A stretch of 62,488 nucleotides of DNA from WJMB01 sp964581465 (GTDB lineage: Bacteria > RBG-13-66-14). Position numbers and translations under genes: made by a program. Positions 27,150 to 36,323 of the stretch are shown in pieces. Location of the stretch: the NCBI GenBank assembly GCA_964581465.1, contig CAZOOP010000016.1:1-62488 (forward strand). The letters run 5' to 3'. The number at the start of each line of letters is the position of its first letter. Position 1 is the first letter of the stretch. The notes beneath the pieces are model-generated. The model had not been told where the DNA came from, did no database searches, and saw only the letters and a list, made by a program, of their open reading frames with translations.

Positions 27150-27322
27150 GATATGCCCCTCGCGAGGCCCCTGCTAACGGCGGTGAAATCGTCTGCTTTA
27201 GACGTTTCGACCGTTATCCGCCTTCGCTGGTTGACGCCTCGCCGCGGGCAGTTACCAAACCACCTTCTCGATGCGGCTTTCCTGACTTGCGAATGCTTGG
27301 TTCAGCCTCTGGTGATGATTCC
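27150..27322 (+). mobile_element. Family A right-half fragment
   Basis: Matches the right half of family A: CGACCGTTATCCGCCTTCGC, TTGACGCCTCGCCGCGGG, CTCGATGCGGCTTTCC and the end GGTGATGATTCC. The left half is missing or unrecognisable. The interval 27323-27630 has no gene I can support. Confidence 0.7.
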
Positions 27323-27630
27323 TGTGCTGAACCATTCAATAGACAACTATTAGCTTATCCCTCATTATCAGCTTGCGGGGTAACCGGCAGAACCTACTGT
27401 TTATTGGCTTCCTGCAACATTATGAGCGAGGCGAGGTTGATTGCCGAAGACCCGACCATGGAAATGTGTGGATAGCTAAGCGATAAAGCGCTAATTGACA
27501 ACCTGATAGCGGAGTAGACCTGTTCATCATCGAGTGATAAAGCCAAGGCGTCCAAACATGAAACCGCCGTCGACATACCCAAAGCCCCCCTGACTCGGTC
27601 TGGTGGCGCTCACTCCAACCGGGGGTTGAC

Positions 27631-28254
27631 TCAGCGTCGGAGGCGGGGCAGATATCGACCCACACGGCGACGGTAGACGGCGTAGTCGGCGCCGAAGGTA
27701 TCGGTCAAGTGGTCCTCCTCGGCCAGCACCCGCTGGTGGTTGCCCAGAACGAAGATCACCAGGACCACCAGGTAGAGAGCGCTGGGGACGATGAGGAACA
27801 GGCCCGTGAAGAGCAGGATCAGCCCCAGGGAGACGGGATTGCGGCAGAAGGCGTAGAAGCCGCTGGTGATCAGCCGCGCGGCGCCGCCCTCGGGCAGAAA
27901 GAAGCGCAGCCCCCGGCCGAGCTGGAGCATGGAGCCCAGCAGGAAGATCAGGCCCAGACCGGTCAGTGCCAGGGTCAGGTAGGGCATCACGCCGATGCCC
28001 TCCAGGCCGAGATCTCCCAGGTCGCGGATACCGCGTTTGAAAACCAGGGCCGCCAGGACGGCCAGGTACATCACCACCACGGCGGCCAGCGAGGCCACGG
28101 CCATGATCTTGCGGAAAGGTGTGTAGCTGCTGTTGTTGAGATGACCGACGAGGTGGCGCTTCGAGCGCAGGTAGACGAGGAGCTCGAAGACGACCAGGGT
28201 CGCCGGGGCGCCGATGACGAAGCTTCTCAGGATGATCCGGGTCAGTGGGCTCAT
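27631..28254 (-). CDS. Isoprenylcysteine methyltransferase-like membrane protein
   Basis: The 207-residue integral membrane protein has about five hydrophobic segments and the ICMT/PEMT-like C-terminal region: GFYAFCRNPVSLGLIL, then EEDHLTDTFGADYAVYRRRVGRYLP. In this family these residues bind S-adenosylmethionine and the enzyme methylates a small or lipid substrate in the membrane; the bacterial substrate is unknown. Its ATG overlaps the stop of the Rieske oxygenase gene by 4 bases, so the two are co-translated and may act on the same molecule. I chose this start because the upstream in-frame extension is translated in a shadow of the Rieske gene. Confidence 0.85.
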   Translation of the reverse strand: MSPLTRIILRSFVIGAPATLVVFELLVYLRSKRHLVGHLNNSSYTPFRKIMAVASLAAVVVMYLAVLAALVFKRGIRDLGDLGLEGIGVMPYLTLALTGLGLIFLLGSMLQLGRGLRFFLPEGGAARLITSGFYAFCRNPVSLGLILLFTGLFLIVPSALYLVVLVIFVLGNHQRVLAEEDHLTDTFGADYAVYRRRVGRYLPRLRR

Positions 28255-29207
28255 GGCTGTTGGTGTTGGAGTTCCGCCCGGCGGCGGCGGTAGAGGACGA
28301 TGGGCCTGTCGGCGGCGATCAGCATTTCGTCGGAAACGAGGCTCGAACGGCGGGGCCGCTGCGTGACGACTACGCGGCGGTCCTGACGCAGGATGCGCCG
28401 GTTGTAAAGGTTGGCGACGAAGTTGAACAGCCGGCGGAGGGGCGGCAGGCGGACGATGCGCTGATAGAAGCGCAGGTAGATCATGGTGTTCTCGTCGTCG
28501 ACGGGGGCGAAGACGCCGAACCTGTCGCCGAGGCGGTTCCACCAGAGATTGGGGAAGAGGAAGCTCAGCAGCGGAGGCCCTGTCGGCGGCCCCAGCTCGG
28601 CGGCGTCGCGCGGCGGGACGCCCCTATCGCGTGCGTTGTCGAACCAGACCAGCAACCGGTCGCCTTCGAGACGGCAGCGCGGTCCCTCGACCAGGGTCCG
28701 ACCGGCGCGGCCGATGGTCGTGCGGTGGACGAAGGGCAGGTGGGCCAGATCGAGCTGGTTCTCGACCACCCGGGAGTAGTGGACGGGCCAGGATTCGTGA
28801 AAGCCTCCCCAGCGTCGTCCGACGAGTTCGTCGAAGAAGGTCGGCTCGGGCGGGTCCGGCGCGCCCTCGCCCAGCCAGACGAAGATTAGGCCCTCGCGTT
28901 CCCGGGCGGGCAGGGTCCGCAGTTGAAAGCGCCCGGGGACCTCGGCGGCGCGGCCGTCGGCCGGGATGAGCCGGCAGCGCCCGGCGGCGTCGTACTCGAA
29001 ACCGTGGAAGGGACAGCGCAGGCGTCCCGCGGTCAGATCGCCCGCCGAGAGCGCGGCGCCGCGGTGGGCGCAGCGGTCCACGGCGCAGGAGACACCGTCG
29101 GCCGTGCGCCAGAAGACCAGCTCGCGGCCTAGGCGGCGCACTCCGACGGGACGGCGGTGGGGCAGCTCCCGGGAGTCGAGAACGGCGTACCATCGCTCGG
29201 GTATCAT
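28251..29207 (-). CDS. Rieske non-heme iron oxygenase
   Basis: The 318-residue protein has a Rieske [2Fe-2S] site, CAHRGAALSAGD...RCPFHGF (C-x-H and C-x2-H, about residues 44-66), followed by a catalytic domain with the mononuclear iron motif ENQLDLAHLPFVH (about 150-162). This layout matches oxygenases of the pheophorbide a oxygenase / VanA type rather than two-subunit dioxygenases. No reductase gene is adjacent. The ATG at 29207 has AAGGGAG 6 bases upstream and is preferred to the GTG at 29234. Paired with an ICMT-like methyltransferase downstream, it may hydroxylate or demethylate a lipid or aromatic substrate; this is inference. Confidence 0.87.
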   Translation of the reverse strand: MIPERWYAVLDSRELPHRRPVGVRRLGRELVFWRTADGVSCAVDRCAHRGAALSAGDLTAGRLRCPFHGFEYDAAGRCRLIPADGRAAEVPGRFQLRTLPAREREGLIFVWLGEGAPDPPEPTFFDELVGRRWGGFHESWPVHYSRVVENQLDLAHLPFVHRTTIGRAGRTLVEGPRCRLEGDRLLVWFDNARDRGVPPRDAAELGPPTGPPLLSFLFPNLWWNRLGDRFGVFAPVDDENTMIYLRFYQRIVRLPPLRRLFNFVANLYNRRILRQDRRVVVTQRPRRSSLVSDEMLIAADRPIVLYRRRRAELQHQQP

Positions 29208-29281
29208 CGCGGCTCCCTTGGGCCGGTCGTTCACCCTGGAATCCTAGCATCAACACCCCGCGCGGGGCAACGCCGCCGGGT

Positions 29282-29297
29282 TTCACTTTGAAGTGAA
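29282..29297. promoter_or_regulatory. Palindromic operator-like site in divergent promoter region
   Basis: TTCACTT-TG-AAGTGAA is an inverted repeat with perfect 7-bp arms. It lies between the divergent Rieske (minus) and 29401 (plus) genes, and overlaps where the -35 of a promoter with the -10 box TATACT (29316-29321) would fall. It may bind a dimeric regulator. Confidence 0.45.
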
Positions 29298-29400
29298 GAA
29301 AAAGCCCGGAACGGCTATACTTAGGATGTCGAAAGATAGTTAATCCCGTCGGTCGCCACTCTCAGCGTGATAGGGGACCGAAAGGCAACCGGAGGATGTC

Positions 29401-32400
29401 ATGCGCCGCACCCGCCTGTTCATTGTATCACTGCTCTGCCTGCCCCTGATCGCCGCCGCGGGATGGAACGACGACGTCCTGCAGACCGGTTACGAGGTCC
29501 TCGCGCCGCCCGTGGTCGTCTACTCTTCGGGAGACATGTCCTACTACGTCGGCGCATTGGAGCAGGGCGGCGCCGTGATGGTCTACGACGACACGGCGGG
29601 CTACTGGGTCGGTGAGAACATCGGCGGCTCCTTCGGGGCGCTGAGCTTCGGCCAGCAGTTCGATTTCGGCCTGGACTACAACACGCTGCCCTACTTCGCC
29701 ATCACCAACGACGACGACAGTCTGCTCTACACCCTCTACACCGACGGCGCGAACTGGGACCACTGCGAGACCGGCCTGGTTACGGACAACTACTTCCGCA
29801 GCCTGAGCCTGATCCCCTTCGAGGGCGAGGGCGTCGTGCTGACCGGAATCGAAGACATTGGCGGCGGAGCCGACTACTACCAGCTCTACAAGCAGGAGGC
29901 GCCCAACCTCTACACCCTGGGACCCCAGCTCTGGTATGGCACATACAACGACTTTAACTACTCGGCGGCGGTCTACGATCCCTACCTGCGCGCCGGCGTC
30001 TACAGCGGCAACAACGGTCAGCTCAACGCCGCGGCCTGGCAGTCCGGAAGCGAGACCTGGGATACCAGCTATGTGGTTTGCGATACGGTAACCAGCCCCT
30101 TCGACGCCGCCTACATCCTGAACCCCTATTCCGCCGCCGAAGAGGTCTACGTCGCCTACCTCGATGATTCCGACAGCCTGCTGCACCTGTGCTGGGATTT
30201 CGCGACCGGCTTGCAGAACTGGATTCAACTCAGCATCCCCGATGTGTACCCCCTGAACGGCTGGCCGATAAGCCTCTATCTGGCCCAGGGCGCCGCCGAC
30301 CCCGGCGTCTACCCCCGGGTGGTCTACGCCGTCGACGACGGCGGCGAGTACAAGTATCAAATGCTGCGCTACGACGACATCAACGACCTCTGGGTCGTCG
30401 ACGACTTCACCCCGCGCAGCGCCGACACTCCGATGGCCGACATCACCTGCGACGACGCCGGCTACCCGATGATCGTCTACAGCTTCAACGATGTCGATCC
30501 CAACGACGGCCTGGGCTACACCACCTGCGACAACTACCCGCCCAACCCCTGCAATCTCGAACTACCCGTCAACGGCATCGAGCTCACCGGACTGCCCTAC
30601 ACCTTCCAATGGCTGGCCGCCAGCGACTACGAGGGCGATCCCCTGCAGTACACTTTGCAGGTCTCGCCCTACGATGACTTCCCCGCCGAACACACCACGG
30701 AGTTCGGCCCCGTCAGCGATCTCGACGTGGACATCGACGGTCTGGCCGACGGAATCTACTACTGGCGCGTTGTGGTCGACGACGGCGGCGGCGACCGCTA
30801 CAGCCACGAGGTCTGGTCCTTCACCCTCAACGGCGCCGAGCCCTACCCCCTCTCGGCCACGGCCTACGACTTCGGCGGCGAGCCGGGCATCGACCAGGGC
30901 GACTACGTCGAGATCGTCTTCAGCGAGCCGGTTCAGGACGCCGACGGCTGGACCGACGTCGACGATGTGCTGCCCCTGACCAACGACCACACCTGGAACT
31001 CGACCTACGGCATCCTCGACTTCGGTTACAGCGAAACCAATCAGCCCAACGACACCGTGGTGGTCACCCTGTTGGAGTACGACGGCTACGGCCCCACCGT
31101 CGAGCCCGGTGACATGATCGACTTCAGCCTGGACGGCGGTCAGAACTATCTGATCGACTACGGCGGCAACCCCGTCATCGGCAGCGTGACCATCGACGGC
31201 AGCTTCTCTCCGGCCGGTCCCGAGTTCGACGATCAGCACCCCTTCCCGACCACCCTGGAGTACGACCAAGACAACACCATCAGTTGCTCGTTTCTCAGCG
31301 GTGACGTCCAGGAGGTCCAGCTCTACTACGCCGCCGGCGGCACCCTGGACTGGAACGTCGAGATCATGAGCTACAACTCCGCCGAAGACCAGTGGGAGGC
31401 GGTGCTGGGCTCGTCGGACTTCGATCTCGGCGGCCTCAAGTACGGCTTCTACGCCCTGGACACCGGCGGCGGCGAAAGCTGGTTCCCCGAAGGCTTCGTC
31501 TCCGGCGCCAGCGGCCTCTACCCCCAGATTCACGCCGATTCCGTCGACGTCGACTTCTTCCTGCCCTCGGGCGGCCTGCAGACCGACTACCGCCTGATCA
31601 GCCTGCCGCTCAAGTTCCCCGACGCCTCCGACGATCCCGAGAGCCAGTTCTCCGACGAGCTGGGCTCCTACCAGTCCGGCGACTGGCGGATGTTCATCTA
31701 CGACAAGGCGGGCGGCGATTACGACGAGTACGATCCCGGCGTCGACGACTTCCTGCTGCGCCAGGGCCACGTCTTCTGGATGATCGCCCGCGACGGCCTG
31801 GAGAGCGTGACCCTGGAGGACGCCACCACCCTGGACTGCGGCGAACCCTTCGAGTATCAGTTCACCCAGGGTTGGAACTGGGTGGCCTGTCCCTTCACCT
31901 TCGAGGTCGATTGGGAGGAGTGCTCCACCGACGGCACCTTCTCCGTCGAGCCGCCCATCGCCTACACCGACAACGGCTACGACGACGCCGGCGAGTACCT
32001 GACGCTCTGCGAGGGCTACTGGATCCACGCCGACGGCGACGGCGCCTACTTCATCAAGCCCACCCGCCACCAACCCGTCGGCACCGGCGGCGATGAGGAT
32101 ACTCCCGCCGTCGTCTCGCCGGTTTCTTCCAACCGGGGCGACCTGCCCGCCGTCAGCGCCGCGACCTCGCCGGGCGTCACCGCGCCGAACCCCGGGGCCC
32201 TCGGCGCTACACTCGACGGCTGCGCAACCGCAGCGGCCTGGGGCGACACCGACAACTGGCGCCTCGAGTTCGCCCTCTCCACCGACAGCGGGATCGACGC
32301 CCTGCACTACCTGGGGGTGGACCCCCTGGCCCGTCCCGACGCCGACGCCCTCGAGCGTCACGATCCCCCGCCCCTGGCCGGACTGCCCAACCTCTTCTTC

Positions 32401-32961
32401 GATCACAACGACTGGGGTCCCGCAGCCGGGCGCTACCTGACCGACATCCGCCCGAGCTACGACGACGGCGCCGAGTGGTGCTTCCACCTCGACGCCGTCG
32501 GCGCGGCCCGCCTGTCCTGGAGCATCGTCAACGGCTGGCCCGCCGATTTCGCCGCGGTGCTGATCACCCCGAGCGGCCGCCGCGTCGACCTGCTGGCCGA
32601 AGACCGCGTCGAGCTCAGCGCCGCCGAGACGGCCTCCGACCTGCCCTGCCGGGTCTACGTCGGTACAGCCGAGTGGCTCGCCGGCGAGTTCGAGGCCCGC
32701 GCCTTCACCCTGCGCCAGAGCTACCCCAACCCCGCCGCCGGGCTGGTGCGCATCGACTACGCCCTGGCCGAGGCCGCCGCCGTCGAGCTGGCCGTCTACG
32801 ACCTGGCCGGACGACGTGTGGCCACCCTGGTCGACGGCGAGCGCGCCTCCGGGCGCCACAGCGTGGGCTGGGACGCCTCGGACTGCGCCCCCGGTGTCTA
32901 CCTCTACCGCCTGGAAAGCGACACGGAGTCCGTCACGCGCCGCCTGGTGATCACGCGCTGA
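29401..32961 (+). CDS. Giant exported protein with FlgD/type IX-like C-terminus
   Basis: The 1186-residue protein has a signal peptide (MRRTRLFIVSLLCLPLIAAAG). Its first ~370 residues are beta-rich repeats of the kind seen in surface propellers. A fibronectin III-like domain follows at about 380-480 (YTFQWLAASDYEGDPLQY, DGIYYWRVVVDDGG), then further beta domains with several YDD/YDE segments. The last ~90 residues (FTLRQSYPNPAAG, LAVYDLAGRRVATLVDGE, GVYLYRLE, TRRLVITR) form the FlgD-like type IX sorting domain, close to that of the metalloprotease at 7838. No enzyme motif is seen. Start ATG with a GGAGG site; terminator after the stop. Likely a surface or secreted binding protein. Confidence 0.82.
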   Translation: MRRTRLFIVSLLCLPLIAAAGWNDDVLQTGYEVLAPPVVVYSSGDMSYYVGALEQGGAVMVYDDTAGYWVGENIGGSFGALSFGQQFDFGLDYNTLPYFAITNDDDSLLYTLYTDGANWDHCETGLVTDNYFRSLSLIPFEGEGVVLTGIEDIGGGADYYQLYKQEAPNLYTLGPQLWYGTYNDFNYSAAVYDPYLRAGVYSGNNGQLNAAAWQSGSETWDTSYVVCDTVTSPFDAAYILNPYSAAEEVYVAYLDDSDSLLHLCWDFATGLQNWIQLSIPDVYPLNGWPISLYLAQGAADPGVYPRVVYAVDDGGEYKYQMLRYDDINDLWVVDDFTPRSADTPMADITCDDAGYPMIVYSFNDVDPNDGLGYTTCDNYPPNPCNLELPVNGIELTGLPYTFQWLAASDYEGDPLQYTLQVSPYDDFPAEHTTEFGPVSDLDVDIDGLADGIYYWRVVVDDGGGDRYSHEVWSFTLNGAEPYPLSATAYDFGGEPGIDQGDYVEIVFSEPVQDADGWTDVDDVLPLTNDHTWNSTYGILDFGYSETNQPNDTVVVTLLEYDGYGPTVEPGDMIDFSLDGGQNYLIDYGGNPVIGSVTIDGSFSPAGPEFDDQHPFPTTLEYDQDNTISCSFLSGDVQEVQLYYAAGGTLDWNVEIMSYNSAEDQWEAVLGSSDFDLGGLKYGFYALDTGGGESWFPEGFVSGASGLYPQIHADSVDVDFFLPSGGLQTDYRLISLPLKFPDASDDPESQFSDELGSYQSGDWRMFIYDKAGGDYDEYDPGVDDFLLRQGHVFWMIARDGLESVTLEDATTLDCGEPFEYQFTQGWNWVACPFTFEVDWEECSTDGTFSVEPPIAYTDNGYDDAGEYLTLCEGYWIHADGDGAYFIKPTRHQPVGTGGDEDTPAVVSPVSSNRGDLPAVSAATSPGVTAPNPGALGATLDGCATAAAWGDTDNWRLEFALSTDSGIDALHYLGVDPLARPDADALERHDPPPLAGLPNLFFDHNDWGPAAGRYLTDIRPSYDDGAEWCFHLDAVGAARLSWSIVNGWPADFAAVLITPSGRRVDLLAEDRVELSAAETASDLPCRVYVGTAEWLAGEFEARAFTLRQSYPNPAAGLVRIDYALAEAAAVELAVYDLAGRRVATLVDGERASGRHSVGWDASDCAPGVYLYRLESDTESVTRRLVITR

Positions 32962-32996
32962 GCCGGCGGGCTCCAAGGATGACGAGATGGATGGAG

Positions 32997-33026
32997 ACGG
33001 GCGGATTTCAAAGATCCGCCCGTTTT
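32997..33026 (+). terminator. Terminator of the 29401 gene
   Basis: ACGGGCGGAT / ATCCGCCCGT stem with a TTCAAAG loop, followed by TTTTC. Confidence 0.88.
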
Positions 33027-33052
33027 CTCACATACCCGTAGAGGGTTCGTCG

Positions 33053-33081
33053 GTGACGACGAGGCGCAGGGTTGTTATAAT
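33053..33081 (+). promoter_or_regulatory. Promoter of the baeRF-like gene
   Basis: GTGACG (33053-33058), 17-bp spacer, perfect TATAAT (33076-33081), about 50 bp before the TTG start. Confidence 0.6.
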
Positions 33082-33130
33082 CGACGCTGAGCCAAGACAG
33101 ACAACGACAACTGTAACCCGGAGGACGACC

Positions 33131-34171
33131 TTGCAGATAACCGAGAAGCTGCTCAGCGAGCTGGCCGCCCTGGCCGAGACCGAGCGCAGCGTATTGAGCG
33201 TTTACCTGGACACCAGCCGCGGCTGGGATTACGCCAAGCAGCTCTTCGAGCGCGAGTTGGACAAGCGGCGTCGTGACCTGAGCGAGAGCGAGCGGTCCAA
33301 GTTCGACGAGGCACTGCCCTTCGTCCGCGACGCCGTCAATGAGCGCCACGCCGGGGGCTATGACGGTCCCGGCCTGGCCGTTTTCTGCGACCTGGGCGCC
33401 GACTACCTCGAGACCGTCGAGCTGCCCGCCCCACCCGCCCAGCGGGTCGTCGTCGACGACGAGGCGCTGATCCATCCCTTGGCCGTGCTGCTCGACGAGT
33501 TCGAGCCCGTGGGCGTCATCGCCGTGGACAACACCGGGGCGCGGATCTACATCGCCGCCGGACGGGCCCTCGAGGAGAGCGATTCTTTCCGCAAGCAGAT
33601 CAAGAACCTGGTCAAAGTGGGCGGCTGGTCGCAGATGCGCTACCAGCGTCGGCGGGCCAAGCAGGTCAAGCATCTTTTGGTCGAGACCGCCCAGCGCGCC
33701 GAGCGCATCTTCCGCGAGGAGGGCATCAAGCGCGTGGCCCTGGTCGGTCGCCAGAGGATGCTGGGCGACCTGGAGCGCGAGCTGCCCAAAGCCGTCGCCG
33801 GGCGGATCATCGGCCGGATCGCCTGGGATGTCGAGGCCGGTGAGGACGACCTGCTCTGGCGCCTGGGACCGCTGATGGAAAAGGCCGAGCGCGAGCAGGA
33901 GGAAGCCTTGCTGGAGCACTTCCGGGGCGAGCTGCGTCGCGGCGGGCTGGCCGCCGGCGGTCTAGAGGACGTCCAGCGCTGCCTGACCTACGGCTCCGTC
34001 GATGTGCTGCTCCTCGACGAGGGTGTGGACGCGGAGCTGGCCGAGGAGCTCACCGGCAGGGCCGAATCCACCGCCGCCCACGTCGAGCACCTGCCCGGTC
34101 GGACCGACGAGCTGGCCCCCCACGGCGGTGTGGGAGCCCTGCTGCGCTTCCGCGTCCATCACGAGGACTGA
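33131..34171 (+). CDS. baeRF-like (archaeo-eukaryotic release factor-related) protein
   Basis: The 346-residue protein begins QITEKLLSELAALAETERS then VLSVYLDTSRGWD, and continues with GVIAVDNTGARIYIAAG, the KHLLVETAQRAERIF helix, and VDVLLLDEGVD near the C-terminus. This order is typical of bacterial eRF1-like (baeRF) proteins, related to Vms1 and thought to act on stalled ribosomes or peptidyl-tRNA. A catalytic role is not shown. I chose TTG at 33131 because a GGAGG site lies 7 bases before it and the family domain begins there; an upstream in-frame ATG overlaps the previous terminator. The broken YciI-like gene starts 1 base after its stop. Confidence 0.8.
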   Translation: MQITEKLLSELAALAETERSVLSVYLDTSRGWDYAKQLFERELDKRRRDLSESERSKFDEALPFVRDAVNERHAGGYDGPGLAVFCDLGADYLETVELPAPPAQRVVVDDEALIHPLAVLLDEFEPVGVIAVDNTGARIYIAAGRALEESDSFRKQIKNLVKVGGWSQMRYQRRRAKQVKHLLVETAQRAERIFREEGIKRVALVGRQRMLGDLERELPKAVAGRIIGRIAWDVEAGEDDLLWRLGPLMEKAEREQEEALLEHFRGELRRGGLAAGGLEDVQRCLTYGSVDVLLLDEGVDAELAEELTGRAESTAAHVEHLPGRTDELAPHGGVGALLRFRVHHED

Positions 34172-34172
34172 G

Positions 34173-34474
34173 ATGAGCCCCACACCGGAGTTCCTCTACA
34201 CCCTGCGCCTCGTCCCCCGCTTGCGCGACGACGAAGCCTGGACCACCGACGACGAGACCCTGGTCGCCAAGCATTTCCACTACCTCCAGCGCCTGCTGGA
34301 CGCGGCCGCCTGGTGCTGGCCGGCCGGACCACCGACGACGACCCCCTGGGCCTGGTGATCCTGCGCGTCGCCGACGAGGCGGCCGCCCGGGAGCTGGTGG
34401 AGGCCGATCCCGCCGTGGCTGGCGGCTTGATGACCGCCGAGCTGCGCCCCTTCCACACGGCGCTGAAGAGCTGA
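34173..34474 (+). pseudogene. YciI-like protein, frameshifted
   Basis: From ATG 34173 the frame reads MSPTPEFLYTLRLVPRL...VAKHFHYLQRLLDA, a good YciI-family start, then runs into an unrelated tail with a stop at about 34357. In the -1 frame from about 34305 the family continues: GRLVLAGRTTDDDPLGLVIL...AELRPFHTALKS, stop at 34472. A single missing G in GCGGCCGCC (34301-34309) explains both. YciI-like proteins are small ferredoxin-fold enzymes or stress proteins. Either a sequence error or a recent mutation. The neighbouring gene is also broken. Confidence 0.78.
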
Positions 34475-34511
34475 GGAGCCGATCCAGACAATCCCGCCCG
34501 AGGAGAACGAA

Positions 34512-35210
34512 ATGGAAATCCTGGTGGAGAACAGTCTGGCGCGGACCCTCGATAATCTGGAACGGGTCCGACTCGAAGGCCGACCACTCGAACCCGAAAA
34601 GCGCGCCGGCATCGCCGGCTGGCTGTCCGGGCGGGCCGGACTCCCCGGTAGCTAACGGGGCCTTGCCGCACCGACGGAGCGGGATTAACGGGAGGGCGCC
34701 CGGCTCTACTCCGGCGAGCGCCTGACCAACCGGGCCCAATTGGCCCACGTTTTGGGCGAGGAGGCCCGCCGAACCCTGGTGCGACTGGAGGTCGAGGAAC
34801 CCGAAGTAGCCGCCACTCGGGATGACTCCCGCCGCCGGGCGCGGGAGTTCGTCGACGCCAACCGTGGCCCCGATGGCGCTCAGGTGGGGCTGTTCTGTTG
34901 CGGCGCGTGCAGCGTGGGCTATTGGCGCAACGTCACCGCCGGTGGTTTCGATCAGCCCGAGGAGCGACTGGCCGCGGGAATGCGGCCCCTGGCCGAACAC
35001 CGCGACGAAGGCGGGCGCCGGCTTCGCTTCTCCTTATACTACACCCTGCGGCTGCTCGCTGAACTCGAGGACACCATGCCGGGCTTGAGTCGTAACGAGC
35101 TGCGCTACGCCGCCCCGACCGCCGAGCGCGCCCTGCGCAACCCCGCCCGCGACCCCGAACTCGCTCGGCGGCGCCGCCGTATCCTGGAGAGTGTCCTCGC
35201 CAGGGCTTGA
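34512..35210 (+). pseudogene. Conserved protein with two in-frame TAA codons
   Basis: One continuous frame runs from ATG 34512 (GAGGAG site) to 35210. It reads MEILVENSLARTLDNLERVR ... GLPGS-TAA-RGLAAPTERD-TAA-REGARLYSGERL ... LAHVLGEEARRTL ... FCCGACSVGYWRN ... LRFSLYYTLRLLAEL. The codons on either side of both stops make sense as one protein of about 232 residues, so both TAA codons (34653-34655 and 34686-34688) interrupt it. In my recollection, relatives have an aromatic residue, usually Tyr or Phe, at these places. The protein contains a CCxxC motif and is of unknown function. Most likely a decaying pseudogene; a second internal start could still produce the C-terminal 156 residues from 34740. 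Confidence 0.72.
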
Positions 35211-35258
35211 GTCCGACAAACCCAGGCAATAAGACACGCCACTGCCTCTTTGACAAGC

Positions 35259-35283
35259 AACCCGCCCTTCGGGCGGGTTTTTC
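35259..35283 (+). terminator. Terminator after the 34512 gene
   Basis: AACCCGCCC / GGGCGGGTT stem with a TTC loop, followed by a T run. Confidence 0.9.
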
Positions 35284-35318
35284 TTTGCCGACACCACCTC
35301 TTGCCGCATATCGCGTTA

Positions 35319-35637
35319 GGGATCATATAGCCTGTTCAAACCTGGTTTTGATTGTAATCTGCTGATAATAAGCGTGTTGTATCAGAAACACCTGTCACCT
35401 ATCAACAGACAAAAAGTGACGATAATACGGAGTATGCTCTGTGGATAACCTACTATTCTAGTAGCTTGCACGTAACGCCCATCCGGTTTCTGCTCGTCTC
35501 ATAAGTGCATCAACAACAAGTATATATGCTAAGCATGATGATATCGGGATGCAAGCACGGCGCACCAGACGGCGACCACCGCTTGGTGATCCTCTCTTTA
35601 TCCGCCCTGACCTAGTCCGACCGTGTTCTATGATCCC
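35319..35637 (-). mobile_element. Family B element, diverged
   Basis: Begins GGGATCATATAGCCTG, shares TAATCTGCTGATAATAAG and CAAAAAGTGACGATAATACG with other reverse B copies, and ends TTCTATGATCCC. Flanks TCGCGTTA (35311-35318) and TAGCGTTT (35638-35645) agree at 6 of 8 positions, so an aged target duplication is possible. The interval 35638-35971 holds no gene I can support. Confidence 0.7.
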
Positions 35638-35971
35638 TAGCGTTTAGTAGCGCTTAGAAAGCGTTTACTTGGCGCGGAAGAAGGTCGGAAAGACGGCGGT
35701 CACACCGGCGGTTCGGATGCCTCAACTGATGAAAGCCAACCGACAGGCGGCTGTGGCTTGACTTGGCCCCTGGATCGGTCAGGTGCTTGATCGAATCGAC
35801 ACCATCAGCAAAGCAAGCGTCAAGAACCGCTCCCTCGCGGTAGCTCTCAGCAGCCACCGATATTGGTTCGGTTGTCGACGGTGATCTATTTATGAATTCT
35901 AGTATACACAGCTCGATAAATGCTTTAATATAGTTTATGCTATAAGTATCTGCTATCTGATAATCCGGTAA

Positions 35972-36323
35972 GGGATTATCGCCTGATATTAAACCTATGT
36001 CGAAAACACAAAAGAGCGGCATTTAGGAAAGGAAATGCTGACAACTATCTCACGAAAGGCATTTGCTCGACGAGCCAAAGATGTTTTGTATTAGCTCAAA
36101 CAGCTATCTGAAAGCGTTCAGGCTCATTCCATCTGGTGAGTCCGAGAGGCAAGTCAGGAGTCGCGAATACCCGACTCTCAGCGTCCTCTTAGAAGCGCAT
36201 TCTTTGAGCGAGCCTGCTTTTCGCAACCATGCAAGGCACAAACAATGACAGCCAGAATCGCCATAATGTACATATTAATAAGCCCTTAGTAAAAATGCCC
36301 GTTCAAGTACGTGTGATATTTTT
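35972..36323 (-). mobile_element. Family C element, reverse orientation
   Basis: Begins GGGATTATCGCCTG and contains reverse-complement family C blocks (GAGCGGCATTTAGG, GACGAGCCAAAGATG, GGAGTCGCGAATACCCGACT, CGTTCAAGTACGTGTGATA). The far end is mutated to a T run. Flanks match at 5 of 8 bases. The interval 36324-36715 is otherwise without a recognisable gene. Confidence 0.75.

Noticed and set aside
30562..32976. An 804-codon minus-strand open frame opposite the giant 29401 protein
   Set aside because: Same shadow effect; no family resemblance and the plus-strand gene is well supported.
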